Source: Sporolactobacillus shoreae
GTDB taxonomy: Bacteria > Bacillota > Bacilli > Bacillales > Sporolactobacillaceae
NCBI RefSeq assembly: GCF_004684935.1
Contig: NZ_SRJD01000001.1
Span: 186,001-250,000, forward strand
DNA length: 64,000 nucleotides
Direction: 5' to 3'
The notes beneath the pieces were generated by a model. It was not told the DNA's origin and searched no databases. It saw only the letters and a program-made list of their open reading frames with translations. The translations under genes were made by a program, and so were the position numbers. Shown here one piece after another: positions 55,923 to 64,000 of the stretch; positions within the stretch are counted from its first letter, which is position 1, and the number at the start of each line of letters is the position of its first letter.

Positions 55923-58900
55923 ATGACAGAGTCGCAGACAAAATCGGCAAAATGGTCAATTTTGATGCAACAGGTGGAAGCTCCGGAGGAATGGCTGTCC
56001 AAATTTTTTCAGAATGGTGAAATCGAAAAACTGACTGTGTTCCGCTCAGAAAAGCGCTGGCATTTTGATTTTCTTATCGACCAAGTTCTTCCGTCACAAG
56101 TCTATGAATGGTTAGAGAACAGGCTGAGCAAACATTTTCAACCAGTCGTGTCCAGTCTGAGCTTTTCAATACATACCCGGTCAGAAGAAGGTTTTGTAGA
56201 TAGAATAGCAGAATATTGGTCCGAAGTGAGAAGCAGGCTTGCCGAAGAATTTCCGGCGATGAAAACCTGTTTGTCCGATCAGAATCCATATGCTGAAGGT
56301 AAGCAGTTTTTCCTCTCAGCGACAAATGAAACAGAAGCAGGATTAATGAAGCGGAAACTACCGCATTCTTTAAATGAACAGTTTCGGAGATTTGGTTTTC
56401 CGCCTCTATCGCTCGAAGTTAAAATCAATCAGGACGATAAAACAAAAGCTTATGACTCATTTGTCAGACAGAAAGAGGAAGAAGATCATCAGAAAGTTCT
56501 GCAGGCAATGCTTGAACATGAAAAAAGCAAAGAAGAAGCAGAGGTGCCGAGCGGTCCTTTTAAAATAGGCTATGATATTCATGATGATCCCGTACCGATT
56601 GAAACGATCCAGGATGAAGAACGCCGAATAACTATTCAAGGATACATCTTTGATAGTGAAATTCGGGAACTGAGAAGCGGGAGAACGCTGCTTCTATTTA
56701 AAATTACAGATTACACTGACTCTCTCATGATCAAAGTCTTCTCGCGTGATAAAGAGGACGCTGCCAAGTTCCAGAACTTAAACAAGGGTATATGGGTTAA
56801 AGTGCGTGGGGGGGTGCAGAACGACAGTTTTGCCCGGGATCTGGTTATGATCGCAAACGATATAGAAGAGGTTCAGCCTGCCAAAAAGAAGGATAATGCA
56901 CCTGAGGGCGAAAAACGTGTGGAACTTCATACACACACGGTGATGAGCCAGATGGACGCGGTAGTCACGGCGACGGCGCTTGTTAAAAGAGCGAAAGAAT
57001 GGGGACATCGGGCGATCGCAATTACTGATCACGGAGTCGTCCAGTCATATCCGGAAGCCTTTTCCGCTGGACAGAAATTCGGCGTGAAAGTGCTGTACGG
57101 CATTGAAGCCAATATGATTGATGACGGCGTCCCGATTGCCTACAATCTGGATCATCGGCTACTCGCGGATGACACCTATGTCGTATTTGATGTGGAAACG
57201 ACCGGGCTTTCAGCAGTATATGATACGATTATTGAACTTGCGGCGGTCAAAATAAAAGACGGGGAAGTCTTGGATAAATTCGATCTTTTTGCGAATCCAC
57301 ATCATCCCCTTCCAAAGAAAATTATTGAACTGACAAGCATTACCGATGAGATGTTGGCGGATGCTCCCGATGCCGGAGAGGTGATCTCGGCATTCAGAGA
57401 TTTTGCCGGAGACGCAATTCTTGTCGCTCATAACGCGACCTTTGATATGGGCTTTCTGAATACCGGATATAAAAAACTGGGATTTGATAAGGCGTCAAAT
57501 CCAGTCATTGACACACTGGAACTCGGACGTTTTCTATACCCTGAGTTCAAGAATCATAAACTCGATACGCTCTGTAAGGCATTTAATATCGAGTTGACTC
57601 ACCATCACCGGGCGATTTACGATACAGAGGCGACAGGGTATCTTGCCTGGAAAATGCTGAAGGATGCGGCAGAGAAGGGTATGAGTTACCACGATCAACT
57701 GAACGATAATCTTGGCAAGGGAAACATGGATCGCATTCGTCCGTCACATATCATTCTCCTTGTGAAGAACCAGACCGGCCTGAAAAATCTCTATAAATTA
57801 GTTTCACTCGCTCACGTGAAATACTTTTTCCGGGTACCAAGAATTCCCCGTTCGATACTGAACAAGTACCGTGAAGGGCTGATTGTCGGATCAGGCTGCG
57901 ACAAGGGGGAACTATTCGAGACGATGATGGAGAAGTCGTCGGAACAGGCTGAGAAAGTAGCGGAATTCTATGATTATATCGAAATTCAGCCTCCGTCGAA
58001 CTATATGCATCTTGTAGAAAAAGGGATTCTTCGTGATGAATTGGCACTTAAAGATGTCATGATGAAACTGGTCCGTTTAGGTGAAAAAATGGGTAAGCCT
58101 GTTGTCGCAACCGGGGATGTCCATTATTTGGATGAACATGACCGGATCTACAGGAAAATCCTGATTTCTTCGCAGGCGGGAAACCCGCTCAACAGACAGA
58201 CATTACCCTCTGTGCATTTCAGAACAACGGACGAAATGATCGAATGCATGAGTTTCTTGGGAGAGGACAAGGCTAAGGAAGTCGTTGTAACCAATCCGAA
58301 CAGAATTGCCGACTCCATCGAAGACGTGCTGCCCGTTAAAGACAAACTTTACACACCGACAATTGACGGGGCAGAGGAAGAGGTCAAAGAAAAAACATAT
58401 GCGCGCGCTCATTTTCTTTACGGTGATCAGCTACCTGAAATAATGGAAAAAAGACTGCAAAAGGAACTGAAGAGTATTATCGGGAACGGATTCTCGGTCA
58501 TCTATTTGATTGCCCATAAACTTGTAAAAAAATCATTGTCTGATGGCTATCTGGTTGGTTCCCGAGGTTCTGTTGGATCTTCACTCGTCGCTACGATGCT
58601 GGAAATTACAGAAGTCAATCCGCTTCCTCCACATTATCTGTGCCCGAAATGTCATCACGTTGAGTTTTTTACCGATGGTTCAGTTGCCTGCGGTTTTGAC
58701 CTGCCGGATAAAGAATGCCCGGAATGCGGCACAGCGATGAAAAAAGACGGTCACGATATTCCTTTTGAAACTTTTCTCGGATTCAAAGGAGATAAGGTCC
58801 CTGATATTGACCTTAATTTTTCGGGCGATTACCAGCCGGTCGCGCATAACTATACAAAAGTGCTGTTCGGAGAAGACAAAGTCTACCGCGCGGGCACGAT

Positions 58901-60221
58901 AGGCACCATCGCAGATAAAACAGCTTACGGTTATGTGAAAGGCTACGAGGAAGATACAGGCAGCCATTTTCGGGGCGCAGAGCGTGACCGTCTCGCTGCC
59001 GGATGCACCGGTGCCAAGCGGACAACAGGGCAGCACCCAGGCGGCATCGTTGTTGTTCCCCGTGATATGGAGATTTATGATTTTACGCCAATTCAGTACC
59101 CCGCGGACGATAAAACGGCGGAATGGCGTACAACCCATTTTGACTTTCATTCCATTCACGACAATATCCTGAAACTCGATATTCTCGGACACGACGATCC
59201 GACCGTGATCCGTATGTTGCAGGACCTGAGCGGGATTGATCCTAAAACAATCCCGACTGATGATAAAGAGGTTATGAAGATTTTTAGTTCAACCGAATCG
59301 CTCGGTGTGAAACCGGAACAGATCAGCAGCAAAACCGGGGCGCTGGGTATTCCTGAATTCGGCACACGGTTCGTTCGCCAGATGCTCGAAGATACGAAAC
59401 CGACGACGTTTGCCGAACTTGTGCAGATATCGGGCCTGTCTCACGGGACGGACGTCTGGTTGGGGAACGCGCAGATTCTGATCGATGACGGAACCTGTGT
59501 GCTCAAAGACGTGATTTCATGCCGCGACGATATAATGATTGATCTGATGCACCAGGGGCTTGAACCATCCCATGCCTTCAAAATTATGGAATCTGTTCGA
59601 AAGGGCAAAGGCCTTAACGATGAGTGGATAGCCGAAATGAAAGAGAATAATGTTCCGGACTGGTATATGCAGTCCTGTCTCAAAATCAAGTACATGTTCC
59701 CAAAGGCTCACGCCACTGCGTATGTTCTGATGGCATTCCGTATCGCCTATTTTAAGGTCCACTATCCGATCCTGTTTTATGCGACCTACTTTTCGGTCCG
59801 CGCAGACGATTTTGATGTCGATGTAATGAAACAGGGTTCGCAGAGAATTAAAGACAAGATGGATGAAATCGATCAGAAGGGAAATGATGCGCTTCCGAAA
59901 GAGAAAAGCCTCCTGACAGTGCTGGAGGTCGCACTTGAAATGTGCGAAAGAGGATTCAGTTTCCAGTCAGTGGATCTTTACAGATCAGATGCCACAAGAT
60001 TCTTGGTTGACGGCAAGACACTGATTCCACCTTTCAATGCCATTCCCGGCATAGGAACCAATGCTGCCAAAGCCATTGCACAGGCGCGGGATGAGGGGGA
60101 ATTCCTCTCAAAAGAGGATCTTCAGAAAAGGGCGAAGATCTCGAAAACTGTTCTGGAATACCTTGAAAACCAGGGGTGCCTTGAAGGAATGCCTGACGCG
60201 AACCAGCTCTCGCTTTTTTAA
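55923..60221 (+). CDS. polC: DNA polymerase III PolC (alpha subunit, Gram-positive type)
   Basis: 1432 residues. Main leading-strand replicase with built-in proofreading. Order: N-terminal domain, OB fold ([20 protein letters not shown]), PHP domain (from [12 protein letters not shown], about 334), an inserted DEDD exonuclease (FDVETTGLS, about 422, then HNATFDMGF), a Cys-x2-Cys zinc site (about 906), and palm catalytic acidic residues in [11 protein letters not shown] (about 960). Ends NQLSLF, a beta-clamp-binding motif. ATG 55923 is 9 nt after GAGGGG; ATG 55914 abuts that site. Confidence 0.98.
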   Translation: MTESQTKSAKWSILMQQVEAPEEWLSKFFQNGEIEKLTVFRSEKRWHFDFLIDQVLPSQVYEWLENRLSKHFQPVVSSLSFSIHTRSEEGFVDRIAEYWSEVRSRLAEEFPAMKTCLSDQNPYAEGKQFFLSATNETEAGLMKRKLPHSLNEQFRRFGFPPLSLEVKINQDDKTKAYDSFVRQKEEEDHQKVLQAMLEHEKSKEEAEVPSGPFKIGYDIHDDPVPIETIQDEERRITIQGYIFDSEIRELRSGRTLLLFKITDYTDSLMIKVFSRDKEDAAKFQNLNKGIWVKVRGGVQNDSFARDLVMIANDIEEVQPAKKKDNAPEGEKRVELHTHTVMSQMDAVVTATALVKRAKEWGHRAIAITDHGVVQSYPEAFSAGQKFGVKVLYGIEANMIDDGVPIAYNLDHRLLADDTYVVFDVETTGLSAVYDTIIELAAVKIKDGEVLDKFDLFANPHHPLPKKIIELTSITDEMLADAPDAGEVISAFRDFAGDAILVAHNATFDMGFLNTGYKKLGFDKASNPVIDTLELGRFLYPEFKNHKLDTLCKAFNIELTHHHRAIYDTEATGYLAWKMLKDAAEKGMSYHDQLNDNLGKGNMDRIRPSHIILLVKNQTGLKNLYKLVSLAHVKYFFRVPRIPRSILNKYREGLIVGSGCDKGELFETMMEKSSEQAEKVAEFYDYIEIQPPSNYMHLVEKGILRDELALKDVMMKLVRLGEKMGKPVVATGDVHYLDEHDRIYRKILISSQAGNPLNRQTLPSVHFRTTDEMIECMSFLGEDKAKEVVVTNPNRIADSIEDVLPVKDKLYTPTIDGAEEEVKEKTYARAHFLYGDQLPEIMEKRLQKELKSIIGNGFSVIYLIAHKLVKKSLSDGYLVGSRGSVGSSLVATMLEITEVNPLPPHYLCPKCHHVEFFTDGSVACGFDLPDKECPECGTAMKKDGHDIPFETFLGFKGDKVPDIDLNFSGDYQPVAHNYTKVLFGEDKVYRAGTIGTIADKTAYGYVKGYEEDTGSHFRGAERDRLAAGCTGAKRTTGQHPGGIVVVPRDMEIYDFTPIQYPADDKTAEWRTTHFDFHSIHDNILKLDILGHDDPTVIRMLQDLSGIDPKTIPTDDKEVMKIFSSTESLGVKPEQISSKTGALGIPEFGTRFVRQMLEDTKPTTFAELVQISGLSHGTDVWLGNAQILIDDGTCVLKDVISCRDDIMIDLMHQGLEPSHAFKIMESVRKGKGLNDEWIAEMKENNVPDWYMQSCLKIKYMFPKAHATAYVLMAFRIAYFKVHYPILFYATYFSVRADDFDVDVMKQGSQRIKDKMDEIDQKGNDALPKEKSLLTVLEVALEMCERGFSFQSVDLYRSDATRFLVDGKTLIPPFNAIPGIGTNAAKAIAQARDEGEFLSKEDLQKRAKISKTVLEYLENQGCLEGMPDANQLSLF

Positions 60222-60309
60222 AAACCACCTGTTTTCGGTTCAACAAGAGCGAATCTTTTTCTCTTATTTGCATTAAATTCATTACTGAAACAGTGGGAAA
60301 TGGCTGTTC

Positions 60310-60338
60310 TTGCCTTGGATAGCCGTGTATGATATAGT
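60310..60338 (+). promoter_or_regulatory. Extended -10 sigma-A promoter for rimP-nusA-infB
   Basis: TTGCCT (60310-60315), 17-bp spacer, TATAGT (60333-60338) with TG one base upstream. Start expected near 60345, leaving a leader of about 70 nt that contains the hairpin at 60371-60400. Confidence 0.6.
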
Positions 60339-60370
60339 GTTTATGGAAATACTGGAAATAGTTCGTCTGC

Positions 60371-60400
60371 AAAGAGTGGGAATTTCCCACTCTTTCGTTT
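60371..60400 (+). terminator. Leader terminator upstream of rimP-nusA (probable NusA-dependent attenuator)
   Basis: Perfect 10-bp stem AAAGAGTGGG / CCCACTCTTT, loop AATTT. The following U-tract is interrupted (TTT, CG, TTTT), the weak type that needs NusA. In B. subtilis a terminator in this leader lets NusA repress its own operon. Confidence 0.7.
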
Positions 60401-60417
60401 TCAAAAGGAGGCTGGAC

Positions 60418-60888
60418 ATGGCAAGCGCGATCGCGAAGATTACAGATGAATTGATTTCCCCGATTCTGAGCGAGCTAAATCTTGAACTCGTGGACATCGA
60501 ATTCGTTAAAGAGGGAAAAAATCACTTTCTCCGTGTCTTCATTGATTCACCGCAGGGTGTCGACCTGGATACCTGCGCAATTGTCAGCGAAAAATTAAGT
60601 GAAGCACTGGATGAAAAGGATCCGATCAAGGAAGCTTATTTTCTTGAAGTTTCCTCTGCAGGAGCAGAACGTCCACTGAAGAAATATGATGATTTCGTTA
60701 AATCTGTGGGGAAAGATGTACATTTAACCACGTATGAACCCATCAATGGATCGAAAATTTTTGAAGGAAAACTTGAAAAGGTAAGTCGTGACAATATAGT
60801 TTTGGCAATTAAGAACAAGACCAGAGAAGAACATGTCACGCTAACCTTCGAAAAGATAGCAAGTGGCAGGCTCGCGATCATCTTTTAG
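60418..60888 (+). CDS. rimP: Ribosome maturation factor RimP
   Basis: 156 residues. Early 30S assembly factor. ELNLELVDIEFVKEGKNHFLRVFIDSPQGVDLDTCAIVSEKLSEALD and YFLEVSSAGAERPLKK are signatures. ATG 60418 after AAGGAGG; the open frame extends upstream to 60310 but crosses the promoter and leader hairpin. Confidence 0.97.
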   Translation: MASAIAKITDELISPILSELNLELVDIEFVKEGKNHFLRVFIDSPQGVDLDTCAIVSEKLSEALDEKDPIKEAYFLEVSSAGAERPLKKYDDFVKSVGKDVHLTTYEPINGSKIFEGKLEKVSRDNIVLAIKNKTREEHVTLTFEKIASGRLAIIF

Positions 60889-60923
60889 GCTTTGCATCAC
60901 CGTTATACAAAGGGGAGAAAAAA

Positions 60924-62072
60924 ATGAGCAGTGATTTAGTGGAAGCCATGACGGCGTTGGAGAAAGATAAGGGAATCAGCAAGGAAGTTCTGCTTGATGC
61001 TCTGGAAGCAGCTTTGATCTCCGCTTATAAGCGCAATTTCGAGCAGGCTCAGAATGTCAGGGTAGATATTAATGAAGGCCTCGGGCAAATTAAGGTTTAT
61101 GCAAGAAAAGAAGTTGTTGAATCCGTAGAAAATAATAATACGCAAATTTCTCTGGAAGGTGCGAAAGCCCTGAATCCTCATTATCAGATTGGCGACACCG
61201 TTGAGATTGAGGTCACTCCCCGGAATTTCGGCAGAATAGCTGCCCAGACAGCCAAGCAGGTTGTCACTCAGAGGGTTCGTGAGGCGGAACGCAATGTGAT
61301 TTTTTCTGAATTCACCGATCGTGAGGATGATATCATGACTGGTATTGTTCAGAGGCTTGATCATCGTTTTATTTATGTCGATCTCGGACGTGTGGAGGCA
61401 CTTCTCCCTCAGTCGGAGCAGATGCCTAATGAAACCTATCGGCCTCATGACAGAATAAAAGTTTATATCACAAAAGTTGAAGATGCGAAAAAGGGACCTA
61501 TGATTACTGTATCAAGAACACATCCGGGTCTCCTAAAACGGCTCTTTGAACTAGAAGTTCCTGAAATTTATGATGGTACAGTTGAAATTAAGTCTATTTC
61601 CCGAGAAGCGGGCGATCGTTCCAAACTTGCGGTTTATGCTGAGGATCCTGCAGTGGACGCGGTCGGTGCCTGTGTCGGTCAGAAAGGTTCACGTGTCCAG
61701 ACGATCGTGAATGAACTTAAAGGCGAGAAAATCGATATCGTGAATTGGTCCGAGGATCCTGTGACTTATGTTGCCAATGCGCTTAGTCCTTCAAAAGTCG
61801 TTAAAGTGATCGTTCATGAGGCCGAAAAGGCCACGACGGTGATTGTTCCAGACTATCAGTTATCCCTCGCTATCGGTAAAAAAGGTCAGAATGCGCGCCT
61901 TGCAGCAAAACTGACAGGGTGGAAAATTGATATAAAAAGCGAATCGGAAGCAGAAGAGGCCGGACTTTTTGATGAAGATGTCTCTATTGACGAATCAGAA
62001 GTCACTCAGGACGCGCTGGATGAAACAAGCAGTGCAGATGTTCCGGCTGCTTCAGATTCAGATGAAAGCTGA
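60924..62072 (+). CDS. nusA: Transcription elongation/termination factor NusA
   Basis: 382 residues. N-terminal RNA-polymerase-binding domain, S1 domain (about 135-200, MTGIVQRLDHRFIYVDLGRVEALLP), and two KH domains with GQKGSRVQ and GKKGQNAR loops. Like other Firmicute NusA it lacks the extra acidic repeats of E. coli; an acidic tail follows. ATG after GGGGAG. Confidence 0.98.
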   Translation: MSSDLVEAMTALEKDKGISKEVLLDALEAALISAYKRNFEQAQNVRVDINEGLGQIKVYARKEVVESVENNNTQISLEGAKALNPHYQIGDTVEIEVTPRNFGRIAAQTAKQVVTQRVREAERNVIFSEFTDREDDIMTGIVQRLDHRFIYVDLGRVEALLPQSEQMPNETYRPHDRIKVYITKVEDAKKGPMITVSRTHPGLLKRLFELEVPEIYDGTVEIKSISREAGDRSKLAVYAEDPAVDAVGACVGQKGSRVQTIVNELKGEKIDIVNWSEDPVTYVANALSPSKVVKVIVHEAEKATTVIVPDYQLSLAIGKKGQNARLAAKLTGWKIDIKSESEAEEAGLFDEDVSIDESEVTQDALDETSSADVPAASDSDES

Positions 62073-62086
62073 GGAGGACCGTGACA

Positions 62087-62377
62087 TTGCCAAAAAAGCG
62101 GAAAATACCGATGCGAAAGTGCATTGTCTGCCAGGAATCGACTGAAAAGCGTGACCTGTTCCGCGTCGTCCGTTCTCCGGAGGGCGATGTGTTTCTTGAT
62201 CTGACTGGAAAGAAAAACGGCCGCGGGTTCTATATTTCCAAAAAAAAGAGCTGTGTTTTGAAAGCAAAGGACAAAAATATGCTTTCACGGAATCTGGGCG
62301 TTACGGTTCCCGATCAGGTATTTGAAGATATGATTTCTTATTTGGGGGAACATCCTGCCGATGCCGCAGAAGAATAA
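62087..62377 (+). CDS. ylxR: YlxR (RnpM), RNA-binding protein
   Basis: 96 residues. IPMRKCIVCQESTEKRDLFRVVRSPEG and GKKNGRGFYIS are the family signature (DUF448). In B. subtilis it has been reported to bind RNase P RNA and modulate its activity. TTG 62087 is 9 nt after GAGGAGG; GTG 62081 is in frame but only 3 nt away. Overlaps ylxQ by 17 bp. Confidence 0.93.
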   Translation: MPKKRKIPMRKCIVCQESTEKRDLFRVVRSPEGDVFLDLTGKKNGRGFYISKKKSCVLKAKDKNMLSRNLGVTVPDQVFEDMISYLGEHPADAAEE

Positions 62378-62684
62378 GAATTGGGTGCCTCTTCTCGGGC
62401 TTGCGCGGCGGGCGGGGAAAGTAGTTTCTGGTGAAGACACAGTTCTTCGGATGATACGAGATCAAAAAGCCAAGGCCGTTATTATTTCGCTGGATGCATC
62501 TGCCCGTACAAAAAAAACTGTGGGAAACAAGTGCAGCTATTATCAGGTTCCTCTTTTGCAGGTTCCGGACAGGGTTCAGCTCGGCCAGGCTATTGGCCAG
62601 CCGGCACGCGTGCTGGCGGCAGTCACAGATGCCGGATTTGCGGGAGGACTGATCGAACGGCTTGGACCATCAATACGGGGGTGA
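62361..62684 (+). CDS. ylxQ: L7Ae-family ribosomal protein YlxQ
   Basis: 107 residues. L7Ae/L30e/Gadd45 fold: [36 protein letters not shown], then [10 protein letters not shown]. subtilis YlxQ binds kink-turn RNA. ATG lies inside the ylxR 3' end; infB follows 4 bp after the stop. Confidence 0.93.
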   Translation: MPQKNKNWVPLLGLARRAGKVVSGEDTVLRMIRDQKAKAVIISLDASARTKKTVGNKCSYYQVPLLQVPDRVQLGQAIGQPARVLAAVTDAGFAGGLIERLGPSIRG

Positions 62685-62688
62685 ATAT

Positions 62689-64000
62689 ATGAGCAAGATG
62701 CGTATTTATGAGTATGCCAAAGAGCATCATGTAACAAGTAAGGAAGTTATTGATATACTGGAAAACATTGGCTTTACGATTAAAAGCCATATGTCGGTTA
62801 TTGAAGATAATGCCATTAACCAGTTGAACCGCAAACTGAATAAAAAAACGGTCAGTGCCGGCCAGCAGGCAAAGGCGGAACCGAAAAAAAAGAATACAGA
62901 GGGTACTGTGAACCAGACAAAAACTAAAGAAAAAAAAGTGACTCATCAGACGTTGGAAAAGAGAGACCGGAACGGAAATGCTTTTAAAGGAAAGACTGCG
63001 AATAATAGTGTCGGGGAAAATTCGAGAAACAATTCTGGCAATAACAATGTAAGAAGCAATTCTGGTAATAACAATGTAAGAAACAAAAATGGCAATTCAA
63101 AGTCTGGAAACTGGGGAAACAAACCTTCAGGATCAAATGACCGCAGCGAATTCGGTAACAACCCAAACGGAGGACGCCGCAAAGGACGCCGCGGAAACAA
63201 TCAGGGCAGAAGAAGAGGAAACTTTTCCGCTTCCAGCAGAGAGAAGATGGAGATCAAACTTCCTGAGAAAATTACCATTTCAGGTTCTCTGACTGTCGGA
63301 CAATTTGCGGAGAAACTGGGCCGTCCTTCTACGGATATCATTAAAAAACTGATGGTTCTCGGAGTCATGGCGACGAAGAATCAGGATCTGGATAAAGATA
63401 CCATTGAGCTTCTTGCCGGTGATTATGGAGTAAGAGTTGAGGAAGAGGTCATTGTCGATGAGGCCAGCTTTGAAGATGAAGGGCTGGAAATTGATGAAAA
63501 AACTGCAGTTCTCCGCCCACCGGTTGTCACTATTATGGGTCATGTCGATCATGGGAAGACCACTTTGCTGGACTCAATCCGGCATACGAAGGTTACTGCA
63601 GGTGAAGCGGGAGGTATTACTCAGCATATCGGTGCCTACCAGGTGGTTCATGAGGGCAAGAAGATCACATTCCTGGACACTCCGGGTCACGCCGCTTTTA
63701 CAACCATGCGAGCGCGTGGAGCGGAAATTACGGATATCACGGTATTGGTGGTCGCAGCAGATGACGGAGTGATGCCTCAGACGGTCGAAGCGATTCACCA
63801 CGCCAGGGCTGCTAAGGTGCCGATCATTGTTGCGGTAAATAAAATTGACAAGCCGAATGCCAACCCTGACCATGTGATGCAGGAACTATCCGAGCAAGGA
63901 CTTGTTCCGGAAGACTGGGGCGGCGATACTATTTTCGTCAAAATCTCGGCGAAAAAAGGGATTGGAATTGATGATCTTCTTGAAATGATTCTGCTTGTAG
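62689..64000 (+). CDS. infB: Translation initiation factor IF-2 (3' truncated)
   Basis: The frame is open to the last base, with 437 residues visible. IF-2 brings fMet-tRNA to the 30S subunit. Small N-terminal IF2 domain ([26 protein letters not shown]), a long Asn/Gly/Lys/Arg-rich linker (about 50-185) with a tandem repeat, a second IF2-N domain, then the GTPase domain with [17 protein letters not shown] and NKID. ATG 62689 after GGGGGTG. The C-terminal domains lie outside the window. Confidence 0.98.
   Translation, partial: MSKMRIYEYAKEHHVTSKEVIDILENIGFTIKSHMSVIEDNAINQLNRKLNKKTVSAGQQAKAEPKKKNTEGTVNQTKTKEKKVTHQTLEKRDRNGNAFKGKTANNSVGENSRNNSGNNNVRSNSGNNNVRNKNGNSKSGNWGNKPSGSNDRSEFGNNPNGGRRKGRRGNNQGRRRGNFSASSREKMEIKLPEKITISGSLTVGQFAEKLGRPSTDIIKKLMVLGVMATKNQDLDKDTIELLAGDYGVRVEEEVIVDEASFEDEGLEIDEKTAVLRPPVVTIMGHVDHGKTTLLDSIRHTKVTAGEAGGITQHIGAYQVVHEGKKITFLDTPGHAAFTTMRARGAEITDITVLVVAADDGVMPQTVEAIHHARAAKVPIIVAVNKIDKPNANPDHVMQELSEQGLVPEDWGGDTIFVKISAKKGIGIDDLLEMILLV
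63030..63083 (+). repeat. 27-bp tandem repeat (two units) in infB linker
   Basis: Two adjacent 27-bp units identical at 25 of 27 positions, keeping frame and encoding the nine-residue repeat NSGNNNVR plus one residue, twice. Likely slippage-prone. Confidence 0.9.

Overview
This window is one contiguous block of chromosomal core genes, all on the + strand. It comes from a low-to-mid-GC, endospore-former-like member of the Bacillales. The gene order follows the Bacillus subtilis ftsY-to-infB region almost gene for gene. Diagnostic Gram-positive features are PolC (a Gram-positive replicative polymerase), CodY, YlxM, RbgA, the CheC/CheD/FliY chemotaxis set, SigD, SwrB and SwrD. Differences from B. 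subtilis are the absence of ylqD between khpA and rimM, the absence of codV/xerC between trmFO and clpQ, and an extra TIGR02530-type gene between flgD and flgE. The genus cannot be named from this sequence alone. No tRNA, rRNA, CRISPR array, transposase, prophage or obvious foreign island was found.

Layout. (1) 1-8850: protein targeting and ribosome or RNA maturation: ftsY (5' truncated), ylxM, ffh, rpsP, khpA, rimM, trmD, rplS, rbgA, rnhB. This block ends with ylqG-ylqH, which looks like a FliK-like/FlhB-C-terminal-domain pair outside the flagellar operon. (2) 9113-18978: sucCD, dprA, topA, trmFO, clpQ-clpY (hslVU) and the global GTP/branched-chain amino acid sensor codY, with several good sigma-A promoters and terminators between units. 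(3) 19375-46525: a 27-kb fla/che operon from flgB to swrB. It encodes the rod, MS ring, switch, export apparatus, hook, chemotaxis core, FlhF/FlhG and sigma-D. Most genes overlap or abut. The 396-bp region upstream holds a candidate CodY box, a sigma-D-like promoter and a sigma-A-like promoter. (4) 46680-55668: rpsB, tsf, pyrH, frr, uppS, cdsA, dxr, rseP and proS (translation, then isoprenoid, undecaprenyl and phospholipid synthesis, and regulated proteolysis). (5) 55923-64000: polC, then rimP-nusA-ylxR-ylxQ-infB, with infB running off the end.

The most interesting non-coding signals are as follows. Two diverged copies of a roughly 170-185 bp MITE-like repeat lie in opposite orientation, each between a terminator and the next gene (upstream of rbgA and of polC). 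Perfect dyads of the form GTGWTA...TAWCAC sit over the -10 boxes of both the rplS and the rpsB promoters. A nested RNA structure with mutually exclusive pairings precedes the terminator upstream of pyrH. A terminator hairpin lies in the rimP-nusA leader, consistent with NusA autoregulation. Within genes, flgE has an AT-rich, probably recombined core, CheB has an altered receiver loop, and infB has a 27-bp tandem repeat in its linker.

Start codons were chosen by ribosome-binding-site spacing and similarity to B. subtilis homologues recalled from memory, so several differ from the longest open frame. All family assignments rest on reading the translated sequence, not on database searches.
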